From Haloarchaeobius amylolyticus (GTDB lineage Archaea; Halobacteriota; Halobacteria; Halobacteriales; Natrialbaceae): a stretch of DNA of 64,000 nt. Both the position numbers and the translations under genes were made by a program. The DNA is taken from positions 434,001 through 498,000 of the forward strand of contig NZ_JANHDH010000001.1 of the NCBI RefSeq assembly GCF_026616195.1, written 5' to 3'. Shown here piece after piece: positions 1 through 8,831 of this stretch; position 1 is the first letter of the stretch; each line of letters opens with the position of its first letter. The notes beneath the pieces are model-generated. The model ran no database searches, was not told where the DNA came from, and saw nothing but the letters and a program-made list of their open reading frames with translations.

Positions 1-1
1 G

Positions 2-547
2 CTGGGCTGCATCGACGCCGTCCAGACCGACCAGACCATCGCGGAGTTCTACGGTCTCCAGAACTTCGTCGCCACCGGCGACATCGAGTCCCGCCTCGAC
101 TCCGACGTGAGCAAGATCATGCTCGTCGACGCGGCCGACGGCCTCGCGTTCGTCGTGGTCAACGACGAGAACAACGGGACCGGCGGCGCGGCCTCGATGG
201 AGTTCGTCGGCTTCACGCCGGCCCAGAACCTGCTCGTTGAGGACGACGACGCCTCGACCAGCGACGACTACACCGTCACCGGCGGCGTCCTCGAGGCTGC
301 CGACTGGCAGTGGGCGAACGCGAAGACCGACGGTATGGCGGTCGGGCCGATGCCGGGGAGCTTCTCCATCGCGGTGACGGCGAGCTTCAACGGCGACGCC
401 GACCAGCCGCCGCTCGACCCCGGTGTCATCAGCAAGTGGGTCGCCCATAGCGACGACGGCAGCGAGATCGAACTCGACATGTCCGGCGTCGACAACACGG
501 TCGTCATCACGACGCCCGACAACTGCGTGGACCAGATCGCGTTCTGA
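2..547 (+). CDS. Acidic protein of unknown function, 3' part only
   Basis: The reading frame is open from the left edge of the window (first full codon at base 2), so this is the C-terminal 181 residues of a longer protein; a GTG at 107 could be an internal start but the frame continues coherently upstream of it. The visible part is very acidic, rich in Gly, Thr, Val and Asp, has a single Cys near each end of the fragment, and has no membrane segment. I do not recognise a family. The composition and the neighbouring SipW-type surface protein suggest an exported beta-rich protein, but this is inference only. Confidence 0.7.
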   Translation: MGCIDAVQTDQTIAEFYGLQNFVATGDIESRLDSDVSKIMLVDAADGLAFVVVNDENNGTGGAASMEFVGFTPAQNLLVEDDDASTSDDYTVTGGVLEAADWQWANAKTDGMAVGPMPGSFSIAVTASFNGDADQPPLDPGVISKWVAHSDDGSEIELDMSGVDNTVVITTPDNCVDQIAF

Positions 548-946
548 TCCGACGACGAACGTGTGGTACCGCTGACTGTGCGGCGACCGGCACGCCTGGT
601 GCGGTCCGGGCCTCGTGCTCGGAATCTCTTCTGGGTCGGTCCTGTCGGACACACCGACGAGTGACGAGCTACCTGTGCCTGAACCGGTATCGACCCCCGA
701 TACCCCAATCCGTATCGAGCCCTGCCCTCCGACCGGCATCACGGTGTCTCGGACTGTCCCCGATTACCGGGTATGGCGCACATACCCTGGGTCAGGGGAG
801 CCTGAACGTCCGGTAGGAGAGCCCTGCCTTCGTTCGGTTCTCGGCTAACCAGCGGTTGCATTCCCCGAAGCGCCTCATAAGGAAATGGGTCCCAGTCCTC
901 GTCTCAACCAACACCTGGCGACCCAGGTGATCATCAACCAACAACC
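548..946. other. Intergenic region before the SipW-type gene
   Basis: About 400 bases with no convincing gene. The last 45 bases hold a hairpin flanked by a direct repeat (904-943). A weak TATA-like CATAAGG lies near 873-879, which would give an untranslated leader of roughly 45 nt for the gene at 947. The rest (548-870) shows nothing I can name. Confidence 0.5.
904..943 (+). promoter_or_regulatory. 5' leader hairpin framed by a direct repeat
   Basis: A perfect 7-bp stem CACCTGG/CCAGGTG (912-918 with 923-929, 4-base loop) is bracketed by two exact copies of TCAACCAACA (904-913 and 934-943), ending three bases before the ATG at 947. The structure is seen directly. A role in controlling translation or in mRNA stability of the downstream surface protein is inferred. 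Confidence 0.45.
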
Positions 947-2749
947 ATGGCAAACAAGATCTCACGCCGGCAGGTGCTGGCAGGACTCGGAACAATCGGC
1001 GTCGCGAGTGCGGGTGCGGGTCTCGGCACGACCGCGTTCTACAGCGACCGCGAATCGCTCGAGGGCTGGTACGAGGCCGGCCGCGTCGACCTCATCCTCG
1101 ACTACCGCTCGACGTACAAGCCCTGGGAGCGCTACGACCTCCAGAACGTCCCGATGGACCTGCGTCCAGCGGTCGTGGCCGACACCGATGGCATGACCTA
1201 CGAGGTCGCAGCCGCGCCCGCGGTACGTGACGAGAACGGCGAGGCCATCAGCCACGAGGACTGGGGCGCCATCCAGACGTCGCTCGACGTGTGTGCACTG
1301 CCGGTCCCGACCGACCTCGCAGACCAGCGCAACCCGGACGTCCTCGGTGGGCTCTCCGTCCTGAATGACCCCGACAACGACTACCTCCCGGGCTACGTCG
1401 ACGGCGCGTCCGCGATGTTCGTGGACCTCGACGACATCAAGCCCTACGACGAGGGCGAGACGACCTTCAGTTTCCACCTCTGTGGCAACCCGTCGTTCAT
1501 CTACGCGGAGCTCATGGACGAGGACGCCGACGGTCTCCCGCTCCCGCGCTCGGGTGAGGACTACCGCGATGGCGTCGTCGACCCGACCGAACCCGAGGTC
1601 GCGGCCGGCGACGACACCGCCGAGGTCGGCGAACTGTGCGACTACATGTACGTGGTCGTCTCGACCGACCCCGACTGTGACAATCTCTCCACGCCGGGCA
1701 GCGACGACGACATCCTCAACCCCTTCGGCGAGGAGGGCGAGGCCGGCAACGTCCTCTACGCCGGGTCGATGACCGGCTGGCTCGAACAGTTCGGTCCCGA
1801 CTTCTCGGGCCGCGTCCGCCTCCCGCCGGTCGTCAAGGAAGACGGCTCCGGCGTCGCGGGCGACCCCGACGTGGACGCCGCCTGTTTCGAACCGGGCGTC
1901 CACTGCTACGTGATGAACTGGTACCTCCCGTGCAAGGAGTTCGACGCCGAGCGGCTCGGCTTCACCGACCTCCCCGTCAAGGGCGTCCTCGTGAACGGCG
2001 AGCCGCTCTCGGGCGGCGAGGACGGCATGGAGGGCGTGACCTTCAACGACGAACTGCGCGCCCGCGGTTACCAGGACGAGGTGGACGGCCTCGACGTCAC
2101 GAAGGACGTGAACGTCACCCAGACCGACACCTGCCACGTGGGTCTTCGCTTCACCGCCGAGCAGTGCCGCCACAACACCGGCAGCGACGTCGAGGTGGAG
2201 TTCACGACCGTCCCCGGTGAGGGCTGGGCGAAGCTCGAGGAGAACTTCAACAGCGACGGCTCCAAGAGCGCCGAGGGACACGCCCGGCACGGGAACACCC
2301 CGCAGGACCAGCTCGCGCTCCGGACGACCGGTGACGCCGTCGTCGACGGCTTCGTCGGGCACACCTACACCGGCGACTTCGAGCCGTTCTCGTTCGAGTA
2401 CGACGACGCGACCGGGATGTACACCTTCACCGTCGGTGGTGACAGCGTGAGTGGTGCCATCGCACCCGCGTTCGCCGGCGGGCGCATCGCCATCCAGACG
2501 AAGGCCGACGAGGCGGAGGTGTCGGTCCAGAACGTCGCGCTCGAGCTGGACGGCGTCGCACAGACGCTCTCGGGTCCGACCACCGTCTCCTCCAGCAACG
2601 CTGGCGACGGGAGAGACCTCGACTACCTGCTCATCAACACCACCCCGGCCGACCTGACGAACGGCTTCACGGTCTCCGGTGAGGTCAAGGTCGTCGACAA
2701 CGGCGCCCCGAACCAGGAGTCGTTCGGCTTCGACGTGGTCGTCGAGTGA
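947..2749 (+). CDS. SipW-type signal peptide surface protein
   Basis: A 600-residue exported protein. Residues 1-32 form a SipW-dependent-type signal: SRRQVLAGLGTIG, a small-residue hydrophobic stretch, then TTAFYSD, which is the pattern of haloarchaeal TasA/camelysin-like proteins. The mature part is strongly acidic, contains about ten Cys in the middle region (for example CALPVP, CGNPS, CDYMY, CFEPGVHCYV and DTCHVG), and ends in a beta-rich domain (about 430-600) reminiscent of choice-of-anchor modules. It is probably secreted and cell-surface associated. The start is fixed by the signal peptide. No SipW peptidase gene lies nearby. The family call is firm for the signal and weak for the rest. 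Confidence 0.8.
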   Translation: MANKISRRQVLAGLGTIGVASAGAGLGTTAFYSDRESLEGWYEAGRVDLILDYRSTYKPWERYDLQNVPMDLRPAVVADTDGMTYEVAAAPAVRDENGEAISHEDWGAIQTSLDVCALPVPTDLADQRNPDVLGGLSVLNDPDNDYLPGYVDGASAMFVDLDDIKPYDEGETTFSFHLCGNPSFIYAELMDEDADGLPLPRSGEDYRDGVVDPTEPEVAAGDDTAEVGELCDYMYVVVSTDPDCDNLSTPGSDDDILNPFGEEGEAGNVLYAGSMTGWLEQFGPDFSGRVRLPPVVKEDGSGVAGDPDVDAACFEPGVHCYVMNWYLPCKEFDAERLGFTDLPVKGVLVNGEPLSGGEDGMEGVTFNDELRARGYQDEVDGLDVTKDVNVTQTDTCHVGLRFTAEQCRHNTGSDVEVEFTTVPGEGWAKLEENFNSDGSKSAEGHARHGNTPQDQLALRTTGDAVVDGFVGHTYTGDFEPFSFEYDDATGMYTFTVGGDSVSGAIAPAFAGGRIAIQTKADEAEVSVQNVALELDGVAQTLSGPTTVSSSNAGDGRDLDYLLINTTPADLTNGFTVSGEVKVVDNGAPNQESFGFDVVVE

Positions 2750-2798
2750 GCGAGACACGGTAGCGACGACGCGAGGGCGGCCTCCCTCGCCCGGTTCC

Positions 2799-2805
2799 TT
2801 TTATA
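2799..2805 (+). promoter_or_regulatory. TATA element for the HD-domain gene
   Basis: TTTTATA is centred about 27 bases upstream of the ATG at 2829, the spacing expected if transcription starts at or next to the start codon (leaderless mRNA). It decides against any upstream in-frame start. Confidence 0.6.
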
Positions 2806-2828
2806 CGAACGCGCCGAATCACCCGGTA

Positions 2829-4061
2829 ATGAAGACCATCAAGGACAGCGTTCACGACCACATCGAGGTCGACGGTGTGGCCCGGGCGCTGCTGGATACG
2901 CCGGAGGTGCAGCGACTCCGGCACATCACACAGCTCGGCACCGCCTCGCTGGTCTACCCGTCGGCGAACCACACACGGTTCGAACACTCCCTCGGCGTGT
3001 ACCACAACGCCTGCGAGGCCCTCGACCACCTCGGCATCGAGGGGGAGAACGCGGAGAAGGTCCGGGCCGCCGCCATCCTCCACGACGTGGGCCACGGCCC
3101 GTTCTCGCACAACCTCGAACCGCTGACCCACCGGCGCACCGGCAAGTACCACGACGACGTCCACGAACTGTTCGAGCGTGGGACCATCGGCGAGGTGCTG
3201 CGCGAGCACGACATCGCTCCCCACGAGGTCGCCGACCTCGTCGCCGGCGACGGGCAGTACGGCCAGATCGTCTCGGGCGAACTCGACGTCGACCGGATGG
3301 ACTACCTCGTCCGCGACGCCCACCACACGGGCGTCCCGTACGGGACCATCGACCACGCGCGCCTGCTCCGCGAACTCACCTTCGACGACGACGGCGAACT
3401 CGTCCTCGACGAGGGGAACGTCCAGACCGCCGAGAGCCTGCTCGTGGCACGGGCGCTGATGACCCCGACGGTGTACGGTCACCACGTCGCCCGCATCTCG
3501 AAGGCGATGCTCCGGCAGGCCGGCGAGCGCCTGCTGGACACGACCGAGACCAGCGCCGGGGAACTCCGCCGGATGGACGACCACGACCTGCTCTCCACGC
3601 TGCGGAACACGGAGACGACGGCGGAACTCGCTCGCCGGTTCGACCACCGCGACCTGTTCAAGCGCGCGGTGTGGGCCGAGTACGACGACGTGCCCGACCA
3701 CCTGCTCGCGGCCGAGCACGAGGACATCCGCGGCTGGGAGCTCGAGATCGCCGACGAGGCCGGCGTCGACGTCGGCGAGGTCATCCTCGACGTGCCCGGC
3801 GACCCGTCGATGCAGGAGTCCTCGACGCGGGTGCTGGTCAACGGTGAGGCCCGCCGCCTCGACGAGCAGTCGCCGCTGGTGCAGGCGCTGCAGTCCGCCC
3901 AGCAGGCCCAGTGGCGCCTGGGTGTGTACGCACCGGCGGAGGCGACCGACCAGGTGCGCAGTGCGGTGGTCCGGACCCTCGACATCGAGGAGAGCGCGCT
4001 CGTCTCGGAGGTCGGTGCGGGCCTGCACGCGACGCTCGACCAGTTCGCGGAGGGAGCATGA
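2829..4061 (+). CDS. HD-domain phosphohydrolase (YdhJ/dGTPase-like)
   Basis: A 410-residue protein of the HD superfamily that includes dGTPases and SAMHD1. Metal ligands are visible: His53 in TRFEHSLG, His85-Asp86 in ILHDVGHGPFSH, and an Asp near 155 in LDVDRMDYLVRDAHHTG, followed by the usual C-terminal helical and mixed region. The N-terminal KTIKDSVHDHIEVD strand is typical of the archaeal members. Expected activity is metal-dependent hydrolysis of a nucleotide phosphate; the substrate is unknown. The start is chosen from the TATA spacing. The stop overlaps the next gene by 4 bp (ATGA), so the two are probably translated together. Confidence 0.88.
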   Translation: MKTIKDSVHDHIEVDGVARALLDTPEVQRLRHITQLGTASLVYPSANHTRFEHSLGVYHNACEALDHLGIEGENAEKVRAAAILHDVGHGPFSHNLEPLTHRRTGKYHDDVHELFERGTIGEVLREHDIAPHEVADLVAGDGQYGQIVSGELDVDRMDYLVRDAHHTGVPYGTIDHARLLRELTFDDDGELVLDEGNVQTAESLLVARALMTPTVYGHHVARISKAMLRQAGERLLDTTETSAGELRRMDDHDLLSTLRNTETTAELARRFDHRDLFKRAVWAEYDDVPDHLLAAEHEDIRGWELEIADEAGVDVGEVILDVPGDPSMQESSTRVLVNGEARRLDEQSPLVQALQSAQQAQWRLGVYAPAEATDQVRSAVVRTLDIEESALVSEVGAGLHATLDQFAEGA

Positions 4062-5077
4062 TACTGGAAGGCACCATCCTCGCCGGCAGCGACTTCGAGC
4101 CGGTCGAGGGCCGCGTCGTCGTCGAGGACGGCGAGATACAGGCGGTCGAGGAGGCGCCGGTCGAGAGCGACGACATCGTCCTGCCGGCGTTCGTCAACGC
4201 CCACACGCACATCGGCGACTCCATCGCGAAGGAGGCCGGTGGCGGCCTCTCGCTCGAAGAACTCGTCGCGCCCCCGGACGGGCTCAAGCACCGGCTGCTC
4301 CGCCAGACGAGCTACGAGGAGAAGGTGGCGGCGATGCGCCGGTCGCTCCAGTTCATGTACTCGGGCGGGACCGCGACCTGCGTCGAGTTCCGTGAGGGCG
4401 GCGTCGAGGGTGTCCGGGCCATCCGCGAGGCGGCGGACGGCCTCGCCATCGACCCGGTCGTACTGGGCCGGGAGACCATCGACGCGATGCGGCTGGACGA
4501 GGCCGACGGCTTCGGGGCCTCGGGGGCGAACGACGCCGAGTTCGGCGAGGAGCGCCGGGCGACCGCCGAGGCCGGCAAGTTGTTCGGTATCCACGCCGGC
4601 GAGGCCGACCCCTCGGACATCGACCCCGCGATGGACCTCGACCCGGACTTCCTCGTCCACATGTGCCACCCCGAGCCGCGTCACCTCGCCCGCGTGGCCG
4701 AAGAGGAGACCCCCATCGCGGTCTGCCCGCGCTCGAACCTCGTCACGGACGTGGGGCTCCCACCCATCCGCGAGTGGCTCGACCGCACCACGGTCGCGCT
4801 CGGCACGGACAACGTGATGCTCAACTCGCCGTCGATGTTCCGCGAGATGGAGTTCACGGCGAAACTGTGCGACGTGACCGCGACCGAGGTCCTGCGCATG
4901 GCGACGCTCTCCGGTGCGGAACTGGCGGGGTTGAACTACGGCTGCATCGAACCGGGCCGCGAGGCGAAACTGCTCGTCCTCGACGGCGACTCGGACAACC
5001 TCGCCGGCGTCAGGGACCCGGTCCGGGCGGTGGTCAGGCGGGCGGGAACGAGCGACGTGTCCGAAGTCGTGGGCTGA
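4058..5077 (+). CDS. Amidohydrolase family (deaminase-like)
   Basis: A 339-residue cytosolic metal-dependent amidohydrolase. It has the beta-strand cap residues at the N terminus, the H-x-H motif in FVNAHTHIGD, a later His in FGIHAGEAD, HMCH, and the metal-binding Asp in ALGTDNVML, followed by the C-terminal CIEPGREAKLLVLD strand usual in the S-adenosylhomocysteine/cytosine deaminase branch. At 339 residues it is shorter than most members (about 400-450). Start at 4058 overlaps the HD phosphohydrolase stop (ATGA), so a joint role in nucleotide or nucleoside breakdown is plausible but inferred. Substrate not determined. Confidence 0.85.
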   Translation: MILEGTILAGSDFEPVEGRVVVEDGEIQAVEEAPVESDDIVLPAFVNAHTHIGDSIAKEAGGGLSLEELVAPPDGLKHRLLRQTSYEEKVAAMRRSLQFMYSGGTATCVEFREGGVEGVRAIREAADGLAIDPVVLGRETIDAMRLDEADGFGASGANDAEFGEERRATAEAGKLFGIHAGEADPSDIDPAMDLDPDFLVHMCHPEPRHLARVAEEETPIAVCPRSNLVTDVGLPPIREWLDRTTVALGTDNVMLNSPSMFREMEFTAKLCDVTATEVLRMATLSGAELAGLNYGCIEPGREAKLLVLDGDSDNLAGVRDPVRAVVRRAGTSDVSEVVG

Positions 5078-5127
5078 ACCGGGGATACAACTAAAGCCTC
5101 CGGCTCGCGTACGTGGTAGCATACCGC

Positions 5128-5568
5128 ATGTACGACCGAATCCTCGTCCCGACCGACGGCTCACAGGGCGTCGAACGCGCCATCCAGCACGCGGTCGACC
5201 TGGCGGTCGCCCACGGCGCGACGCTGCACGCAGTCTACGTCCTGAACTCGGCGAGTTACGGTGGCGTCCCCATCGAGACCTCGTGGGAGGGACTACACGA
5301 CATGCTCGAGCAGGAGGGCGAACACGCCATCGAGCGCGTGCAGACACTCGCCGACCCCGCGGACGTGCCCGTCGTCGGGACGATACTCGAGGGTTCGCCG
5401 AGCAAGGAGGTCGTCCGCTACGCCGAGGAGAACGACTGCGACCTCGTCGTCATGGGCACCCACGGCCGCGGCGGCATCGACCGGCTCCTGCTCGGGAGCG
5501 TCGCCGAGCGCGTCGTCCGGTCGTCGTCGGTCCCCGTGTTGACGGTGCAGGTCGGCGAGGAGGCGTGA
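5128..5568 (+). CDS. Universal stress protein, UspA family
   Basis: A 146-residue single-domain UspA protein: N-terminal MYDRILVPTDGS strand and loop, and the ATP-binding motif GTHGRGGIDRLLLGSVAERV near residues 112-131, with the C-terminal VPVLTV strand. Members bind ATP or AMP and act in stress responses. The ATG at 5128 is preferred over an in-frame GTG five codons upstream because the family starts directly with MY(D/E)RIL. It stands alone, about 50 bp after the amidohydrolase gene. Confidence 0.93.
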   Translation: MYDRILVPTDGSQGVERAIQHAVDLAVAHGATLHAVYVLNSASYGGVPIETSWEGLHDMLEQEGEHAIERVQTLADPADVPVVGTILEGSPSKEVVRYAEENDCDLVVMGTHGRGGIDRLLLGSVAERVVRSSSVPVLTVQVGEEA

Positions 5569-5629
5569 CGCGTTGGCCGAGTGATAGCTCGCCGCAAGGC
5601 CCATACTATCCCACGCCGAGGCTAGACCA

Positions 5630-5770
5630 ATGATGGACCTCGGCGACAAGCTTGTCGCGCTGGCCGCCATCGGTTTCATCAACGCGATGTTCGCGCTGGT
5701 CCTCCCGTGGATGGCGATGTTCTCCGCCATCGCGTCGCTCCCGCTGGCGGCGGCCATCGTCTTCCGCTAG
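5630..5770 (+). CDS. Small hydrophobic membrane protein, 46 aa
   Basis: A short gene, 46 codons (MMDLGDKL...FR). Almost the whole length after residue 8 is hydrophobic, with Pro in the middle (FALVLPWMAMF), so one bent or two short membrane segments are likely. Two adjacent ATG codons (5630 and 5633) could start it. It sits between uspA and the convergent birA. No family is recognised; composition and clean start and stop make a real peptide likely but not certain. Confidence 0.55.
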   Translation: MMDLGDKLVALAAIGFINAMFALVLPWMAMFSAIASLPLAAAIVFR

Positions 5771-5793
5771 CCCACGTCCCGGCGAGGGACCCG

Positions 5794-6735
5794 TCAGTCC
5801 TCGCCGACGGGGCGCAGGTGCTCGCAGTCGCCGGCACTGACGCGGGTCGTCCCGTCGTCCGTCTCGACGAGCAACGCGCCCGGGAAGGCCACGTCGACCG
5901 CGTCGCCGATTATCTCCTCACCCGGCGTCTCGACCCGGACGCGCTGTCCGAGCGTGAGCGAGGCGTCGCGCCACGCCGGCAGGACCGCGTCGGTGTCCTC
6001 AACGAGGTCGTGGAACTCCTCCAGCACGCGCTGGAGGAAGGTCCGGCGGTCAACGTCGCCGACCAGCTCCCGGACCGTCGTCGCGGTCTCCGGGAGGTCG
6101 GCGGCGTCGATGTTGACGTTGACGCCGATGCCGACGACGACCCAGGAGACGCGGTCGGCCTCGCCCTCCATCTCGGTGAGGATGCCGGCGAGTTTCTGCT
6201 GGTTCCCGCCCACCTCGACAAGGACGTCGTTCGGCCACTTGATGCCGGCCTCGACGCCGGCTTCACGTGCAGCCCTGGTGACCGCGACCGCGGCCGCCAG
6301 CGTGAGGATCGGGACCTGTGCAGGGGGAATCTCGGGGCGAAGCACGACCGACGCCCAGACGCCGCCGCTGGGGGCGTTCCACTCGCGGTCCAGCCGGCCG
6401 CGGCCGCCGGTCTGTTCGTCGGCGACGACCACCACGTCGGCGGCGCCCTCGCCGGCGAGTTCGCGGGCGCGCCGGTTCGTCGAGTCGATGCTCTCGTGGT
6501 ACTCGACCTCGTAGGGCGCGTCCAGCCCGTACTCGATGGCCATGCCGCCGTAGTCGGGCACCCCGGCGAGCCGGTAGCCGTCGTCGCCGCTCTCGACCGT
6601 GAACCCCGCCTCCCGGAGCGCCTCGACCTGCTTCCAGACCGCGGCGCGGGAGACGTCGAGCGCGTCCGCCAGGGCCGGCCCGGAGATGGGGCCGTCGGCG
6701 AGCGCGTCGAGCACCGCGCGTCTCGTCTCGTTCAT
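5794..6735 (-). CDS. birA: Biotin--protein ligase / biotin operon regulator BirA
   Basis: A 313-residue two-domain BirA. Residues 1-65 are a winged helix (ALADALDVSRAAVWKQVEALREAGF), followed by the ligase core with the biotinyl-AMP loop GGRGRLDREW (about residues 113-122), KWPNDVLV (about 165-172), and a C-terminal SH3-like domain. It attaches biotin to carboxylase carrier domains and probably also represses transcription through the winged helix. ATG at 6735 is the first start that gives the intact winged helix; it is divergent from the membrane protein at 6809. No biotin genes are in the window. Confidence 0.95.
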   Translation of the reverse strand: MNETRRAVLDALADGPISGPALADALDVSRAAVWKQVEALREAGFTVESGDDGYRLAGVPDYGGMAIEYGLDAPYEVEYHESIDSTNRRARELAGEGAADVVVVADEQTGGRGRLDREWNAPSGGVWASVVLRPEIPPAQVPILTLAAAVAVTRAAREAGVEAGIKWPNDVLVEVGGNQQKLAGILTEMEGEADRVSWVVVGIGVNVNIDAADLPETATTVRELVGDVDRRTFLQRVLEEFHDLVEDTDAVLPAWRDASLTLGQRVRVETPGEEIIGDAVDVAFPGALLVETDDGTTRVSAGDCEHLRPVGED

Positions 6736-6808
6736 GCGCCCGCCTACGCCGGGTACCGTCTTGAAACCGTCCGAAGGAGTCTCGGTCCGCACCCGCCTAC
6801 CACCGGGT

Positions 6809-7300
6809 GTGAGCGAACGCTCGAGCGACCAGTTCCTCCGGGTCGGGGCGCTGGTCGGGACCATCGGCTGGACCGTGACGCAGGTCGCCGCGTGGCTCGG
6901 CGCCGGCGCGCTGCCGGTGCTGGTACTCTGGGTCGGCCTGCTCGGGGCGATGACCGTCGTGGGGCTCGCCCGGACCCCGCCGACCGTCCGGTTCTCGACG
7001 CCCTTGCTGGTCTGGGGCGCGACGAACGGGACGGCGACCGTGTGGACCGTCGCGGCGGTCCTCGGCGCGCCGGTACCAGCCACAGCCCTGGCGGGCTGGC
7101 TGCCGTGGCTCGGGTCGTTCACGGTCGCGTACGCGGCGACGGCGTGGTTCGTCCCCGCTGCACGCCTCGTCTACGGCGCGGCGAGCCTGTCTGCGGCGGG
7201 GCTGGCGGTCGCGCTGCTGGCGCTTCCGGCCCTCGCGCCCGTGACGTACCTGCTGGTCGGGGCGGTCCACGTGGTGCCACTGGTCGTCGCGACGCGGTGA
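6809..7300 (+). CDS. Multi-pass membrane protein of unknown function, 163 aa
   Basis: A GTG-initiated 163-residue protein with about five predicted membrane segments (around 13-30, 35-52, 64-82, 91-112 and 118-160) and almost no charged residues between them. Haloarchaeal-type hydrophobic protein; no motif recognised. The start at 6809 gives MSERSSDQFL directly before the first segment; longer readings would overlap the start of birA on the other strand. Function unknown. Confidence 0.72.
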   Translation: MSERSSDQFLRVGALVGTIGWTVTQVAAWLGAGALPVLVLWVGLLGAMTVVGLARTPPTVRFSTPLLVWGATNGTATVWTVAAVLGAPVPATALAGWLPWLGSFTVAYAATAWFVPAARLVYGAASLSAAGLAVALLALPALAPVTYLLVGAVHVVPLVVATR

Positions 7301-7326
7301 GAAGCGAAAACGAGAACGAGGCCGGC

Positions 7327-8325
7327 TCAGTTCGCGCGGAACTCGCGGAGCTTCTCGCGGCCGTCGGCGACGAGGTCGTCGAGGTACTCCGCGAGCGTGT
7401 TCTTGGCGTCCTGCGGGTGGAGTTCGCCCGATTCGAGGTCCGCCTCGAGGCTCTCGTAGTCGTCGTAGACGAGGTCGCCGCCGTACTTCTCGGGGCGCTC
7501 GACCGTGACGGACTCGAAGCGCGGGAAGACGTGGTACTGGTACAGTTCGAGCACCGGATTGTGGCGCTCGTTGCCCTCGTCGTCGGGCTCGGGGTCGGCC
7601 GTCGGCGGGCAGAACGCGGAGGTGACCTTCTCCTTGAGGTCCTCGGAGGAGTCCTCCATCGAGATGGTGACGCCCTTCGAGGAGGACATCTTGCCGATGC
7701 CGGTCGTCAGGTCGGCGAGGATGGGCGTGTGCAGGCACGGCCGGGAGTCGTAGTCCAGCGTCGGCATCTCCTCGCGGTGGAGCATGTGCACCTTGCGCTG
7801 GTCGAGCCCGCCGATGGCGAGGTCGAGGTCGAGGTACTCGATGTCCAGCGCCTGCATGAGGGGGTAGACGACGTGGCTGACCTTCGCGGTCTCGCCGGAC
7901 TGGAGCTCGGCCATCGCGCGCTGGGCGCGGTTCAGGCTCGTCGAGAGCTCGAGTTCGTGCAGGTCGAGCACGTAGTCCTCGTCGAGCTGGAACTCGCTCC
8001 CGTAGACGAACTCCGTCTGGGCCTCGTCGAGCCCGTACGCGAGGAACTGCGCGCGCATCTGCTCGGCGGTGTCGCGGATCTCCTCGAACGTCCCCTTCCC
8101 GTTGAGGTAGGCGTGTACGTCCGCGAGCAGGATGACGACCTCGAACCCGGCGTCCTGGAGGTCGATGAGCTTGTTCGCGGTGAGGAGGTGGCCGACGTGG
8201 AGCACGCCGGAGGGCTCGTAGCCGACGTAGACCCGCTTCCCTGTAGGGTCCTCGGCCAGTTCGCGAACCTCCTCCTCCGTGATGACCTCCTCGGTGTTCC
8301 GAGTGATCAACTCGTAGGTGTCCAT
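7327..8325 (-). CDS. tyrS: Tyrosyl-tRNA synthetase
   Basis: A 332-residue class I synthetase of the archaeal/eukaryotic TyrRS type, which charges tRNA-Tyr. Visible landmarks: the HIGH-equivalent GVLHVGHLL near residues 40-48, the tyrosine-binding region with VVYPLMQALDIEYLDLDLAIGG, DQRKVHMLHRE, and the KMSSSK loop near residue 216. Length matches archaeal TyrRS (about 310-340). It is monocistronic with a clear ATG start at 8325. Confidence 0.96.
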   Translation of the reverse strand: MDTYELITRNTEEVITEEEVRELAEDPTGKRVYVGYEPSGVLHVGHLLTANKLIDLQDAGFEVVILLADVHAYLNGKGTFEEIRDTAEQMRAQFLAYGLDEAQTEFVYGSEFQLDEDYVLDLHELELSTSLNRAQRAMAELQSGETAKVSHVVYPLMQALDIEYLDLDLAIGGLDQRKVHMLHREEMPTLDYDSRPCLHTPILADLTTGIGKMSSSKGVTISMEDSSEDLKEKVTSAFCPPTADPEPDDEGNERHNPVLELYQYHVFPRFESVTVERPEKYGGDLVYDDYESLEADLESGELHPQDAKNTLAEYLDDLVADGREKLREFRAN

Positions 8326-8446
8326 ACGGGGAGAGATTCGCCGCGAGGGTTTGAAGGTTTTCTACCTGTGCTAGTGTGTCAGACGGGAGCAGGGCGGCTC
8401 AGACCGGCGGACGGCAGCCCACGATGGATGCCGACAGCTCGGGTGG

Positions 8447-8470
8447 CGACTCCCGTCACGACGGGAGTCG
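8447..8470 (-). terminator. Hairpin downstream of the glycine-zipper gene
   Basis: An 11-base perfect inverted repeat, CGACTCCCGTC with GACGGGAGTCG, separated by two bases, lies 7 bases after the stop of the gene ending at 8477 and before the tyrS promoter region. Position and strength suggest it ends or stabilises the upstream transcript. Archaeal termination does not require a hairpin, so the functional label is inference. Confidence 0.4.
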
Positions 8471-8476
8471 GCAGTG

Positions 8477-8677
8477 TCAGAACGGCTTGAGGACGTCCTC
8501 CACCCCGTCGCGGACCGCACCGGCGATGTGGCCGCTGGCGGCGCCGAAGCCGGCCCCGATGCCAGAGCCGACCGGGCCGAGCGGGCTGCCGATGGTGGCG
8601 CCGATCTCGGCACCCTTCTTCGCGCCCTCTTTGGCGTGCGAGTCCTTGCGCATGCAGGGAGGCTTGAGTGGGTTCAT
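8477..8677 (-). CDS. Glycine-zipper small protein, 66 aa
   Basis: A 66-residue protein whose centre is a glycine-zipper run (GAEIGATIGSPLGPVGSGIG and on to GHIAG) bounded by a Lys-rich start and an amphipathic end VRDGVEDVLKPF. Such segments pack in membranes or assemble into small pores or oligomers in other families. A TATA-like TTTATAC on the minus strand (8706-8712) lies about 30 bases upstream of the ATG at 8677, supporting that start; an internal ATG at 8653 is the alternative. Function unknown. Confidence 0.65.
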   Translation of the reverse strand: MNPLKPPCMRKDSHAKEGAKKGAEIGATIGSPLGPVGSGIGAGFGAASGHIAGAVRDGVEDVLKPF

Positions 8678-8795
8678 CGTCTCGGTTCGCGGCTACGGTC
8701 GCGGTGTATAAAGTTCCTGACCCCGGACAGGTTCCCGTGACATCGATGTTATCAGGTTGGGTTCGGTGCCATCTGGTTGCATTAGTGTCGCCTGA

Positions 8796-8803
8796 ATTAT
8801 AAG
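8796..8803 (+). promoter_or_regulatory. TATA element upstream of the DoxX operon leader ORF
   Basis: ATTATAAG is centred about 32 bases before the ATG at 8832 and about 108 before the DoxX start. The transcript should therefore begin at or just before the small leader gene rather than at DoxX. Confidence 0.5.
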
Positions 8804-8831
8804 TCGGTTCGTTCTCGTACTAGGTAACGCG

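Noticed and set aside
962-2758. 598-codon minus-strand frame opposite the SipW-type gene
   Set aside because: The plus-strand gene has a SipW signal peptide and ordered domains; the minus frame is an antisense shadow.
5707-8490. 927-codon plus-strand open frame antisense to birA and tyrS
   Set aside because: Long antisense frames are expected in GC-rich genomes; both opposite-strand genes have full functional motifs.
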